Part shown: positions 1 through 5,836 of the stretch, piece by piece
Numbering within the stretch: position 1 is the first letter of the stretch
How the letters are laid out: each line of letters begins with the position of its first letter
NCBI GenBank assembly: GCA_947486505.1
Contig: CANKTT010000090.1
Span: 1-5,836 of the forward strand
Reading direction: 5' to 3'
Length of the DNA: 5,836 bases
Source of the DNA: Actinomycetota bacterium
GTDB taxonomy: Bacteria; Actinomycetota; Actinomycetes; S36-B12; UBA5976
The notes under the pieces: generated by a model
The model's input: the letters and a program-made list of their open reading frames with translations, nothing else
Databases searched by the model: none
Told to the model about the DNA's origin: nothing
Made by a program: the position numbers and the translations under genes

Positions 1-1393
1 CCTTGATCGCAGCAATCAGCGCATCTTTATCTGCCTCTGGCCCGATAACAATCGTTGGATCACCAGAACCGGCTGGGAAATGCTCAGATAGTTTCTCTAA
101 ACCAACTACCGAATCAGGATTACCAGTAAAGGCATCAGAAGTTGCTAGCCCACCGGTTTTTAGTTGCGTCGCAAACGACATCGCAATTACTAAAAATAGA
201 CCTGTAACAATCCAGGTTTGCCGTGGCTTCCTTCCCACTAAACCAGCGACTTTAGACCACAGTCCGGAAAGTTGTTCGTCCACATCGTCATGCATTGGAC
301 GCTTAGGCCAAAATATCCATCGCCCTGCAAGCACAAGAATCGCTGGAAGCATGGACAGCATCACAAACTGGGCGGCGAGCACACCAATTGCTGCAACTGG
401 ACCAAGTGAACGGACAGACTTTAGATCAGATAAACCAAGTACTAATAGTCCAGAGATTACAGTTAAGCCAGAGGCTGCAATCGGTTCTACAACGCCCTTC
501 CATGCCACCACCATCGCATCAAAGCGACTTTCGTAGTGATGCAACTCTTCCCGGTAACGAGCGATCAACAAGAGCGCGTAATCCGTCGCTGCTCCAATTA
601 CAAGCACCGAGAGAATTCCTTGCGATTGGCCGTCTAGATCTAGAATTCCTTCTTTTGCTAATAGATAAACAACACCGCCCGCAACCGAAAGCGCAATCAC
701 GGAACAAAACAGCGGAATTATCCAAAGTACCGGTGAGCGATAAACGACAATCAAAATCAGAGCAACAACGATCAAAGTTGTCCGCAACAGATCTGTATCG
801 ATAGACCCAAAGCTGTCGAATAGGTCTGCCAAGATTCCACCAATGCCAGTGACATGCGATTCGAATCCTGGAACTTCTGATGCCTGCGCTCTAATTGCTT
901 TGACTACTTCTGGCAGCGCTGGTTTTTCGTTTTCTAACGGAGTTGCAAGGGCAGCATCATCCAGTGGAATTGACATCAATACTGCTTGACCATCTTCCGA
1001 TGGAATCGGAATCAACTGAGCGCCTTCAGCTAAATAGTCCCCAACTGTGGCGTCAGTTCCTGGAACCGGTGCGGTTGCAACTGCAACTCCGAATTCACCC
1101 ACTGCCGCAAGGCCAGCAGTATCTGCAGGTCCGGTGAAGATTACTAGCGCAGGAAGAATCGAAGTGTCTTGAGAGGTGAACTTTGTTGCTAACTCAGATG
1201 CCTTAGTTGACTCTGCGGAAGATGGTAAAAAGCCGGCATTGTCGTTTTGCTGAACGCTGGAAAGTTTTCCGAACAGCGGTCCGGCCACGCCAGAAATTGC
1301 GAACCAGGCAATGATTACTGCAATCGAGCCCCATAGAACTTTTCGGCCCTTCGGTGAGGACTTACTGGAGCGAGAGGTGGTTTTTTCGGACAT
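1..1393 (-). CDS. MMPL-family (RND superfamily) transporter, C-terminus cut off by window edge
   Basis: Reads from ATG at 1393-1391 without a stop to the left edge, giving the first 464 residues; family members of this kind are usually about 700 residues or more, so the C-terminal third is missing. The N-terminus is basic and Ser-rich, followed by TM1 (about 19-38). A first extracytoplasmic domain follows and opens with the typical QQND...FLPSSAEST stretch (48-63). A TM block runs from about 204 to 357. The motif GAATDYALLLIARYREEL (267-284) holds Asp271-Tyr272, equivalent to the first Asp-Tyr proton-relay pair known from mycobacterial MmpL3. TM7 is at about 394-408, and the second extracytoplasmic domain has begun when the sequence ends. 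The family exports lipids or other hydrophobic compounds using the proton gradient; the substrate here cannot be read from sequence. An AAAGG lies 10 nt before the ATG as a weak ribosome site. It is divergent from lipB. Family assignment is firm. Confidence 0.93.
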   Translation of the reverse strand, partial: MSEKTTSRSSKSSPKGRKVLWGSIAVIIAWFAISGVAGPLFGKLSSVQQNDNAGFLPSSAESTKASELATKFTSQDTSILPALVIFTGPADTAGLAAVGEFGVAVATAPVPGTDATVGDYLAEGAQLIPIPSEDGQAVLMSIPLDDAALATPLENEKPALPEVVKAIRAQASEVPGFESHVTGIGGILADLFDSFGSIDTDLLRTTLIVVALILIVVYRSPVLWIIPLFCSVIALSVAGGVVYLLAKEGILDLDGQSQGILSVLVIGAATDYALLLIARYREELHHYESRFDAMVVAWKGVVEPIAASGLTVISGLLVLGLSDLKSVRSLGPVAAIGVLAAQFVMLSMLPAILVLAGRWIFWPKRPMHDDVDEQLSGLWSKVAGLVGRKPRQTWIVTGLFLVIAMSFATQLKTGGLATSDAFTGNPDSVVGLEKLSEHFPAGSGDPTIVIGPEADKDALIAAIK

Positions 1394-1431
1394 TTAGGAA
1401 AAGCCTTTACAGATCGGTAAATTACCTCACC

Positions 1432-1440
1432 AGTCTAAGT
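1432..1440 (-). promoter_or_regulatory. Putative -10 element for the MMPL gene
   Basis: On the minus strand this reads ACTTAGACT, containing TAGACT (fits TANNNT). A start site 6-7 nt downstream would leave a leader of about 30 nt before the ATG at 1393. I see no good -35 hexamer at 16-18 bp spacing. The same nine bases, with one change, form the -10-like box in front of lipB on the other strand. Confidence 0.4.
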
Positions 1441-1490
1441 GAGCCTTACTGACATTGCGCCCTTGGGTTATGCCCGATATCTTCACCTTA

Positions 1491-1502
1491 CTAAGGACTT
1501 AG
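1491..1502. repeat. Small palindrome CTAAG-GA-CTTAG in the divergent intergenic region
   Basis: Perfect 5-bp inverted arms around a 2-bp centre. It overlaps the putative lipB -10 box. The heptamer CCTTACT also occurs twice in this intergenic region (1444-1450 and 1486-1492). The 118-bp region between the MMPL gene and lipB holds nothing else I can name. The palindrome could be an operator or chance; arms this short are weak evidence. Confidence 0.25.
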
Positions 1503-1505
1503 GCT
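1499..1505 (+). promoter_or_regulatory. Putative -10 element for a leaderless lipB mRNA
   Basis: TTAGGCT, with the core TAGGCT at 1500-1505, ends 6 nt before the GTG start of lipB at 1512. That spacing would place the transcription start on the start codon itself, the layout of leaderless mRNAs common in Actinobacteria. The only purine-rich alternative, AAGGA at 1493-1497, lies 14 nt before the GTG, too far for a good ribosome site. No clear -35 is seen. Confidence 0.5.
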
Positions 1506-1511
1506 AAAGAC

Positions 1512-2183
1512 GTGCAACTAGTGGTGAAGCGGATTGGCCTGACGGAAAATCCAATCGATTATGAATTGGCTTGGGATATGCAACGAGAATTGCATCATGC
1601 GGTCGTTGCAAACACGCTCCCGGACACCGTTTTACTCCTACAGCACCCATCGGTTTACACAGCTGGTCGCAGAACTGAGCCATTTGAACGACCAACAGAT
1701 GGCACTCCAGTTGTCGATGTTGATCGCGGTGGAAAGATAACTTGGCATGGCCCAGGGCAGTTGATTGGTTATCCAATTCTGCATTTGCCCTCTCCCATGG
1801 ATGTGGTGTCACATGTGAGAAGACTTGAAGATGTTCTAATTGGAATTTGTAACGACTTTGGTTTAGAAACAGCGCGCATAAAAGGTCGAAGTGGAGTTTG
1901 GGTCTTGGACCCAATCGAAGATCGCAAAATTGCTGCCATCGGAATTCGAGTCGCCCAAGGTGTGACGATGCACGGATTCGCGCTCAATTGCAATAACGAT
2001 TTAGCTTGGTTCGATCGAATTGTGCCGTGTGGAATTCGAGATGCTGGCGTCACAACCTTGTCCAAAGAATTGGGCCGGAACATTACGGTCGAAGAGGTTG
2101 CCGATCGCGCAGAGTTTCATCTACATCGAGTTTTCGATGCCATTGCAAGTGGACAATCACAAGACGTGCAAGTCAATGCCTAG
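1512..2183 (+). CDS. lipB: Octanoyl-[acyl carrier protein]:protein N-octanoyltransferase LipB
   Basis: A 223-residue protein of normal family length. It transfers octanoate from octanoyl-ACP to the lysine of lipoyl domains through a cysteine thioester, the first step of de novo lipoylation, in the cytoplasm. Family landmarks are present in order: [14 protein letters not shown] (41-54), [17 protein letters not shown] (72-88), the catalytic lysine in [10 protein letters not shown] (Lys139), [13 protein letters not shown] (155-167), and the catalytic cysteine in IVPCGI (Cys173). The GTG start at 1512 puts the conserved VVKRIGL segment at the very N-terminus and sits 6 nt after a -10-like box. 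The C-terminal 16 or so residues past the conserved core are short and unremarkable. The last 8 bp overlap the next gene and lipA follows two genes on, so a shared lipoate operon is likely. Confidence 0.97.
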   Translation: MQLVVKRIGLTENPIDYELAWDMQRELHHAVVANTLPDTVLLLQHPSVYTAGRRTEPFERPTDGTPVVDVDRGGKITWHGPGQLIGYPILHLPSPMDVVSHVRRLEDVLIGICNDFGLETARIKGRSGVWVLDPIEDRKIAAIGIRVAQGVTMHGFALNCNNDLAWFDRIVPCGIRDAGVTTLSKELGRNITVEEVADRAEFHLHRVFDAIASGQSQDVQVNA

Positions 2184-2730
2184 ATTTCTCGCGACCTTAC
2201 TCAAGCTAATTGCGATCATTTTTGCACCGATTGCAGTGATGGGTCTTGTTATCTCAAGGCGCGCGATATCAGGTGACCAATATGCAGCAGTGCTTGAGCT
2301 TTTTGGTAACTCCTCTCGTCCTGGTGCAATTGAGATTTTCGGAGCAGACATTGAGACTGTGTCATTAGTCTTGGATTTCTTGGGAGCCTGGAGTTTACCG
2401 GCGCTAATAGCAATCGTTCTCCTAGGTGTGACTGCATTGGCTTTGAGTGATAACCGACGGAAATCAAGTCTGCATTTTTGCTTAGGACTATTCTTTTCGT
2501 TCGGGATTTGCGCAGTTTTTCTTACGCAAAGCCGCGAAGGTTTTTCAAACTTCGTTGGCTCAGAAATATCCGATTTGGCTGCAATCGTTATCGCTAGCTA
2601 CCTATCTGAACTCAGCGCTGAATTGTTGAATCTATTTGGATTTATCGCACTGATTTTTGGTTTCCTGGCTATTGGTTTCTGGGTTTTGTTAAATCGACGC
2701 AAAAGCATGCCTACCAAGCCCTTGAACTAG
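2176..2730 (+). CDS. Uncharacterised four-helix membrane protein between lipB and lipA
   Basis: 184 residues; I do not recognise the family. Four hydrophobic segments are visible at about 5-26, 70-90, 99-117 and 150-172. Basic clusters follow helix 2 (RRK, 94-96) and helix 4 (RRK, 174-176). The two longer loops (about 30-69 and 118-149) carry several Asp/Glu, which suggests N- and C-termini inside and both longer loops outside. No catalytic motif or paired extracellular cysteines are seen; the only cysteines (102, 112) lie within helix 3. The ATG at 2176 is chosen because it starts just before helix 1 and overlaps the end of lipB by 8 bp, which suits translational coupling; no Shine-Dalgarno is present. 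The frame is open further upstream, but only as out-of-frame sequence inside lipB. Its TAG stop forms the first bases of the -10-like box before lipA. The gene is probably real; its function is unknown. Confidence 0.75.
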   Translation: MPRFLATLLKLIAIIFAPIAVMGLVISRRAISGDQYAAVLELFGNSSRPGAIEIFGADIETVSLVLDFLGAWSLPALIAIVLLGVTALALSDNRRKSSLHFCLGLFFSFGICAVFLTQSREGFSNFVGSEISDLAAIVIASYLSELSAELLNLFGFIALIFGFLAIGFWVLLNRRKSMPTKPLN

Positions 2731-2733
2731 ACT
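2728..2733 (+). promoter_or_regulatory. Putative -10 element for a leaderless lipA mRNA
   Basis: TAGACT ends 7 nt before the lipA GTG at 2741, the spacing expected for a transcript starting at the start codon. Its first three bases are the TAG stop of the upstream gene. No Shine-Dalgarno precedes the GTG, which supports leaderless initiation, but no -35 is apparent either. Confidence 0.45.
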
Positions 2734-2740
2734 GCATGTT

Positions 2741-3700
2741 GTGACTACGCCATACCTCGATCCGTCTGCAAGCAAAGAAGACGGTCCTAAATTGTTGCGG
2801 ATCGAAGCGAGAAACTCGCTGATTCCAATTGAGCGTAAACCTGAGTGGATTAAGACCAAGCTAAAGACCGGACCCGAGTACACCCAGATTATGGACTTAG
2901 TTAAGTCCGAGGGTCTACACACAGTCTGCCAAGAAGCTGGTTGCCCAAACATTTTTGAATGTTGGGAAGATCGTGAAGCCACTTTTCTAATCGGTGGCGA
3001 CCAATGCACCCGCAGATGTGACTTTTGTCAGATTGATACTGGAAAGCCCGCTGATTTTGATCGTGACGAACCTCGCCGCGTAGCCGAGTCGGTTAAAACT
3101 ATGCAGTTGCGTTATGCAACGGTAACCGGTGTTGCCCGTGATGACCTGCCGGATGGTGGCGCTTGGCTTTATGCCGAAACAATTCGCCAAATTCATGAAG
3201 TGGTTCCTGGTTGTGGGGTCGAGATGTTGGCTCCTGACTTTGATGGCAAACCAGAGTTACTGAGAGAAGTGTTTGAGTCCAAGCCAGAAGTTTTTGCCCA
3301 CAACATTGAAACTGTCCCCCGGATTTTTAAGCGAATCCGGCCTGGATTCAAATACGAAAAATCACTTGGGGTTATTACGGCAGCTCGAGAATTTGGACTT
3401 GTGACGAAAAGCAATTTGATTCTCGGCATGGGTGAAGAAATTTCTGAAGTCCATCAGGCACTTGCAGACCTGCACGCAGCCGGATGTGACCTCGTAACCA
3501 TTACTCAATACCTACGCCCATCGTTACGTCACCATCCCGTGGATCGTTGGGTACGGCCAGAGGAGTTTGTCGCGCTGGCCAAGGTGGCTGAGGAGATTGG
3601 CTTCGCTGGAGTTCTCAGTGGGCCACTTGTGCGATCCTCTTATCGAGCGGGCAAGCTCTACAAGCAAGCCATTGCGGCCCGAAATTCAACCGACGCTTAA
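2741..3700 (+). CDS. lipA: Lipoyl synthase LipA (radical SAM, two 4Fe-4S clusters)
   Basis: 319 residues, normal length. It inserts sulfur at C6 and C8 of octanoyl groups on lipoyl domains, the step after LipB, using S-adenosylmethionine radical chemistry in the cytoplasm. The auxiliary cluster motif CX4CX5C is Cys63, Cys68 and Cys74; this cluster is sacrificed as the sulfur source. The radical-SAM motif CX3CX2C is CTRRCDFC (Cys89, Cys93, Cys96). The conserved C-terminal RSSY is at 298-301; Ser300 aligns with the serine that ligands the auxiliary cluster in E. coli LipA. Other signatures are the [10 protein letters not shown] opening and MLAPDFDG. The GTG start at 2741 has no Shine-Dalgarno but lies 7 nt after TAGACT. 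It lies 10 bp after the membrane-protein gene and 9 bp before the DUF4191-type gene. Confidence 0.98.
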   Translation: MTTPYLDPSASKEDGPKLLRIEARNSLIPIERKPEWIKTKLKTGPEYTQIMDLVKSEGLHTVCQEAGCPNIFECWEDREATFLIGGDQCTRRCDFCQIDTGKPADFDRDEPRRVAESVKTMQLRYATVTGVARDDLPDGGAWLYAETIRQIHEVVPGCGVEMLAPDFDGKPELLREVFESKPEVFAHNIETVPRIFKRIRPGFKYEKSLGVITAAREFGLVTKSNLILGMGEEISEVHQALADLHAAGCDLVTITQYLRPSLRHHPVDRWVRPEEFVALAKVAEEIGFAGVLSGPLVRSSYRAGKLYKQAIAARNSTDA

Positions 3701-3703
3701 GGT
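3698..3703 (+). promoter_or_regulatory. Possible -10 element or ribosome site before the DUF4191-type gene
   Basis: TAAGGT begins with the lipA stop codon and ends 6 nt before the ATG at 3710. It fits TANNNT at leaderless spacing, but its AAGG could equally be a Shine-Dalgarno, so the two readings cannot be separated from sequence alone. Confidence 0.3.
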
Positions 3704-3709
3704 AGATAC

Positions 3710-4372
3710 ATGTCACTAAAGTTGCAGGAACCGCCAAAACAGCGCTGGTATGTCCAGATCAAAGAGACCTATAAGTTCGCTTCAAATGAGATTTCATTTC
3801 TTGCCTTAAGACTTTTAGCTGTCTTCGCGGTCGTGTTTGGAATCATCTTCGCAATTGGAATCGCGCTAGACCTAAAGTTATTCCTGGGAATTCTGGCATT
3901 TGGCACAGCCTTACTAGCAACAACTTTCTTTTTTGGAAAAATTGCTGAAAAAGCCGCTTATTCTTCCATTGCTGGACAAGTCGGTGCCGCGGCGTCAGTT
4001 CTAAACGCGATTCGAGGTTCTTGGTTTGTTACGCCCGCGGTTGGCGTAGACAAGAACCAAAACATGGTTCATCGTGTCGTAGGACGTCCAGGAATCATCT
4101 TGGTGGGCGAAGGCAGTCGTCCTGGTGTACTTCTAGCCGAACAACGCAAAGCTCATGCTCGATACGCCCAAGGTGTGCCTATTCATGAAATCGTTGTCGA
4201 TGATGTTGATGTGACAATCACTAACCTTCAAAAGACAGTTAAGAAGCTAGGCAAAGCACTTCGTCCAGCAGAAGTAACGCAAGTTAGAAACCGCCTGAAG
4301 GCACTTCCCCAAACTGCACTGCCAATTCCAAAGGGTCCACTTCCACAAAGCAGAAAGATGCCACGCAGATGA
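3710..4372 (+). CDS. DUF4191-type conserved actinobacterial membrane protein
   Basis: 220 residues. A short basic N-terminal segment leads into two closely spaced transmembrane helices (about 30-53 and 55-76), forming a hairpin. It is followed by a conserved-looking amphipathic stretch EKAAYSSIAGQVGAAASVL (80-98), a soluble region with VVGRPGIILVGEG, and a basic, Pro-rich C-terminus. This architecture and its place directly after lipA match the DUF4191 family found throughout Actinobacteria, whose function is not established. Both ends of the hairpin are probably cytoplasmic, since the flanking regions are rich in Lys and Arg. It starts 9 bp after lipA and its stop overlaps the next start as ATGA, so co-expression is likely. 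The family call rests on recalled sequence features and synteny, not on a search. Confidence 0.88.
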   Translation: MSLKLQEPPKQRWYVQIKETYKFASNEISFLALRLLAVFAVVFGIIFAIGIALDLKLFLGILAFGTALLATTFFFGKIAEKAAYSSIAGQVGAAASVLNAIRGSWFVTPAVGVDKNQNMVHRVVGRPGIILVGEGSRPGVLLAEQRKAHARYAQGVPIHEIVVDDVDVTITNLQKTVKKLGKALRPAEVTQVRNRLKALPQTALPIPKGPLPQSRKMPRR

Positions 4373-4569
4373 ATGAAACTACAACCATGTTCACGGACTA
4401 CTTTTCATCTTTTCCTATTTCTTACATTTTGGGAATTGTGTTAGTAGTTATCTTTATTGCCAAGAAGTTGATCAAGTGGGCAATTATTTTTGCCGTTCTG
4501 ATGTTCTTTGTGTTGCCATATCTTGACGAGCAAGGTTACTTAGATCCGATAAAGGGAATCTTTAGTTAA
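4369..4569 (+). CDS. Small two-helix membrane protein coupled to the DUF4191-type gene
   Basis: 66 residues, family not recognised. Two hydrophobic segments (about 17-31 and 36-50) are split by a short basic turn (KKLIK), giving a hairpin whose turn is probably cytoplasmic. The C-terminal tail (LDEQGYLDPIKGIFS) is short and polar. Its ATG overlaps the stop of the preceding gene as ATGA, a classic translational-coupling arrangement, and this is the main support for it being a real gene. It has no Shine-Dalgarno of its own. It may form a membrane unit with the DUF4191-type protein, but that is inference from coupling only. Confidence 0.7.
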   Translation: MNETTTMFTDYFSSFPISYILGIVLVVIFIAKKLIKWAIIFAVLMFFVLPYLDEQGYLDPIKGIFS

Positions 4570-4578
4570 CTGCCCGAT

Positions 4579-5376
4579 TTACCTAACAGCTCTGGCAACT
4601 TCACCAGCTGTTGCGATCCAAACGTCATCGTGAGATTTAACAAAAGTTAAGAATCGCTCCAGCATCGCAACCCGACTTGGTCGTCCAATGAACTGTGGGT
4701 GCATAGTCAGCATTGTCAGTCCTCCAAGACCGTGAATTCCCAAGAACTCTTCTCGCCAGATCTCTTCAACGTCGCGCGCCGATCTGATCGTGCGATTCCA
4801 GTCACTTCCTACGCTGAACCAAAAGTACGGCGCATCATCGAGCATCCATTGAACTGGTAACTCTACGATCCTGTGATTTTGGTGAACGTAGGGCTTAATG
4901 TCATCCATCATGCTTGACGAATACTCGAACCCATTTTGTGAGAGCAAATCGAATGTGTTTTGACTGACTTCCCAAGATGGTGATCTATAACCAGTTACTT
5001 GAACTCCAAATTGCTCTAGAGCTGCTTTACCTTTTAAGAGCTCTTCCAATTCCTCGCTCTTAGATAACTTCGTTGGAGAAGTGTGGGTGTAGCCATGATG
5101 ACCAAGTTCATGTCCATGCGCAACAATCTCGCGTAATTGATCTGGGTAGCGCTCAGCAACGCGACCCGGTGTGAAAAACGTTGCCGGCAGCCCCAAGTGA
5201 TCGAGGACATCTAGTACAAGACCCAAACCAACTTTTGCGCCATACGTACCCTGGGACAGCACGCCAGGGCGATTCACATTTTCTGGGTTTTCAGCTAGCC
5301 AAACTTCTTCGGCATCAAAATCAAAACTGATTACGAATGCAGATGTCTTACCTGCAGGAAGATCTAGTGAAGGCAT
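4579..5376 (-). CDS. Polysaccharide deacetylase-fold (CE4) hydrolase, HpPgdA-like
   Basis: 265 residues from ATG at 5376-5374. A NodB-type fold is shown by SFDFDAEE (17-24; Asp21 as metal ligand), PATFFTPG (64-71), GHELGHHGYTH (88-98; His94 and His98 as the metal-binding H-X3-H), GYRSPSWE (129-136) and TMHPQFIGRP with His226. Order and wording resemble Helicobacter pylori PgdA and its relatives, which share the fold with PuuE-type allantoinases; several such proteins act on small molecules or imides rather than polymers. No signal peptide or membrane helix is visible, so it probably works in the cytoplasm, which argues against direct peptidoglycan deacetylation. An ATG 31 codons upstream (5469) would add a charged tail and overlap the RDD gene by 59 bp, so the shorter start is preferred. 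It lies 34 bp after the RDD gene. Fold is certain, substrate unknown. Confidence 0.9.
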   Translation of the reverse strand: MPSLDLPAGKTSAFVISFDFDAEEVWLAENPENVNRPGVLSQGTYGAKVGLGLVLDVLDHLGLPATFFTPGRVAERYPDQLREIVAHGHELGHHGYTHTSPTKLSKSEELEELLKGKAALEQFGVQVTGYRSPSWEVSQNTFDLLSQNGFEYSSSMMDDIKPYVHQNHRIVELPVQWMLDDAPYFWFSVGSDWNRTIRSARDVEEIWREEFLGIHGLGGLTMLTMHPQFIGRPSRVAMLERFLTFVKSHDDVWIATAGEVARAVR

Positions 5377-5382
5377 GTCTCT

Positions 5383-5388
5383 ATCTTG
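5383..5388 (-). promoter_or_regulatory. Weak -10-like hexamer before the deacetylase gene
   Basis: Reads CAAGAT on the minus strand and ends 6 nt before the ATG at 5376, the same leaderless spacing seen at lipB. The first base departs from TANNNT. No Shine-Dalgarno stands between it and the ATG. Suggestive only. Confidence 0.2.
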
Positions 5389-5410
5389 CCCGCTTTTCTT
5401 GTCTGAATTG

Positions 5411-5821
5411 TTATCTCGACCGCATGGTGAGCGTTCCAACAGCTTTATCGTGCAATCCTCGGCCATCACGGTCCCAAATCAGGGCCGGCACAACGAGGCA
5501 GAGCAGAGCAGTGCGGGTTAGCACCTTGAGGAAAGTGATTCGCGAAGGACTTACTGAAATTAGTTTGATTCCGGCGATCTTGTAACCAAAAGTTGCCCCA
5601 GTTGTGGCAGTCAACACGAGGACTTCGGCCGCAAAAATCCCTAAGGTGGCTGCAGCAAAACCTTCTGATCCATAAATCAAATCAGGGAAAACAAGATGAG
5701 TCACCAGGATCGCCGCGGTCCAATCCAAGGTGAGTGCAACTATCCGGCGACCCATTCGAGCCACGGAACCAATGCCCTGTTTAGGTAACCCAAAGCGCTG
5801 GCCCGGGTACCCAAAGTCCAT
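5411..5821 (-). CDS. RDD-domain membrane protein
   Basis: 136 residues, typical for a minimal RDD protein. A cytoplasmic N-terminal segment leads to MGRRIVALTLDWTAAIL (23-39), where the Arg25/26 and Asp33 pair is the start of the RDD signature. A second helix lies at about 56-73, followed by GATFGYKIAGIKLI (75-88), the conserved GxTxGxKxxGI element. A third helix (about 104-116) ends in WDRDGRGLHDKAVGT (116-130), the usual closing motif. The family's role is poorly defined; some members act in ion or osmotic stress. In many Actinobacteria an RDD gene sits between the DUF4191 gene and glnA, so glnA may lie just past the right edge, but that is not visible here. The ATG at 5821 has GAGG 8 nt upstream; the frame stays open to the window edge, so a longer N-terminus cannot be excluded. 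Probably co-transcribed with the deacetylase. Confidence 0.88.
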   Translation of the reverse strand: MDFGYPGQRFGLPKQGIGSVARMGRRIVALTLDWTAAILVTHLVFPDLIYGSEGFAAATLGIFAAEVLVLTATTGATFGYKIAGIKLISVSPSRITFLKVLTRTALLCLVVPALIWDRDGRGLHDKAVGTLTMRSR

Positions 5822-5829
5822 GCCTTGAT

Positions 5830-5833
5830 CCTC
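5830..5833 (-). promoter_or_regulatory. Ribosome binding site supporting the RDD gene start
   Basis: GAGG on the minus strand, 8 nt before the ATG at 5821-5819. It is the clearest Shine-Dalgarno-like site in the window and favours this start over one beyond the edge. Confidence 0.45.
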
Positions 5834-5836
5834 AAG

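Noticed and set aside
633..644. Perfect palindrome TCTAGATCTAGA, with GAATTCCT repeated at 613 and 643
   Set aside because: It lies inside the MMPL coding region and follows from codons for Leu-Asp-Leu-Asp and two Gly-Ile-Leu runs; nothing suggests a regulatory role.
3..804. Open frames of 177 and 138 codons on the plus strand and 68 codons on the minus strand inside the left end
   Set aside because: They lie inside the MMPL gene in other frames; their products are low-complexity Ser/Pro/Gln-rich with no recognisable fold, whereas the minus-strand MMPL frame has clear motifs throughout.
1394..1511. Riboswitch or small RNA upstream of lipB
   Set aside because: The region is only 118 bp, has no extended base pairing beyond the 5-bp palindrome, and lipB appears leaderless, leaving no room for a leader structure.
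1940..2040. Repeat of GGAATTCGAG about 90 bp apart in lipB
   Set aside because: Both copies encode conserved Gly-Ile-Arg steps of LipB (IGIRV and CGIRD) with the same codons; coincidence of protein motif and codon use.
1504..2083. Minus-strand open frames of 136 and 104 codons opposite lipB
   Set aside because: Antisense shadows of a firmly identified lipB; the proteins show no coherent domain.
2020..2175. A 52-codon N-terminal extension of the four-helix membrane protein
   Set aside because: It would overlap the conserved part of lipB by over 150 bp; the ATG at 2176 directly before the first helix is far more plausible.
5377..5469. Longer N-terminus for the deacetylase
   Set aside because: It would overlap the RDD gene by 59 bp, and the added residues are charged, not signal-like, and lack conserved features of the fold.
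1..5836. Mobile element, CRISPR, defence or phage module
   Set aside because: No transposase, integrase, nuclease or repeat array is seen; all supported genes are transport, lipoate metabolism, membrane or hydrolase genes with similar base composition by eye.

Overview
This window looks like chromosomal housekeeping DNA from an actinobacterium with a compact genome and modest GC (below 50% by eye, not counted). The main evidence is a lipB, lipA, DUF4191-type membrane protein cluster followed by an RDD-domain gene, an order familiar from Actinobacteria. Gene spacing is very tight and several starts look leaderless, which would fit a streamlined aquatic lineage such as the freshwater Nanopelagicales (acI). 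That placement is an inference from gene order and base composition; no marker gene settles it.

Layout. Positions 1-1393 (minus) hold the N-terminal 464 residues of an MMPL-family transporter that runs off the left edge. A 118-bp divergent intergenic region (1394-1511) carries near-identical -10-like boxes facing both ways and a small palindrome. Then comes a dense plus-strand run: lipB (1512-2183), an unrecognised four-helix membrane protein (2176-2730, overlapping lipB by 8 bp), lipA (2741-3700), the DUF4191-type membrane protein (3710-4372) and a 66-residue two-helix membrane protein (4369-4569, ATGA overlap). Only 9 bp further on, two minus-strand genes converge on this run: a polysaccharide-deacetylase-fold (CE4, HpPgdA-like) enzyme without a signal peptide (4579-5376) and, upstream of it on the same strand, an RDD-domain membrane protein (5411-5821).

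How the genes fit together. LipB moves octanoate from acyl carrier protein onto lipoyl domains, and LipA inserts two sulfurs to make lipoate. These are the two steps of de novo lipoylation for 2-oxoacid dehydrogenase complexes and the glycine cleavage H protein. Both enzymes keep all their key residues. The membrane proteins around them have no established function. The deacetylase and RDD genes are a separate minus-strand pair, probably co-transcribed.

No RNA gene, mobile element, CRISPR array or recognisable defence system is present. The points worth a second look are the uncharacterised membrane protein wedged between lipB and lipA, the repeated -10-like box close to start codons (twice sharing bases with the previous gene's stop codon), and the cytoplasmic-looking deacetylase. 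I see no convincing sign of a wholly new multi-gene system.
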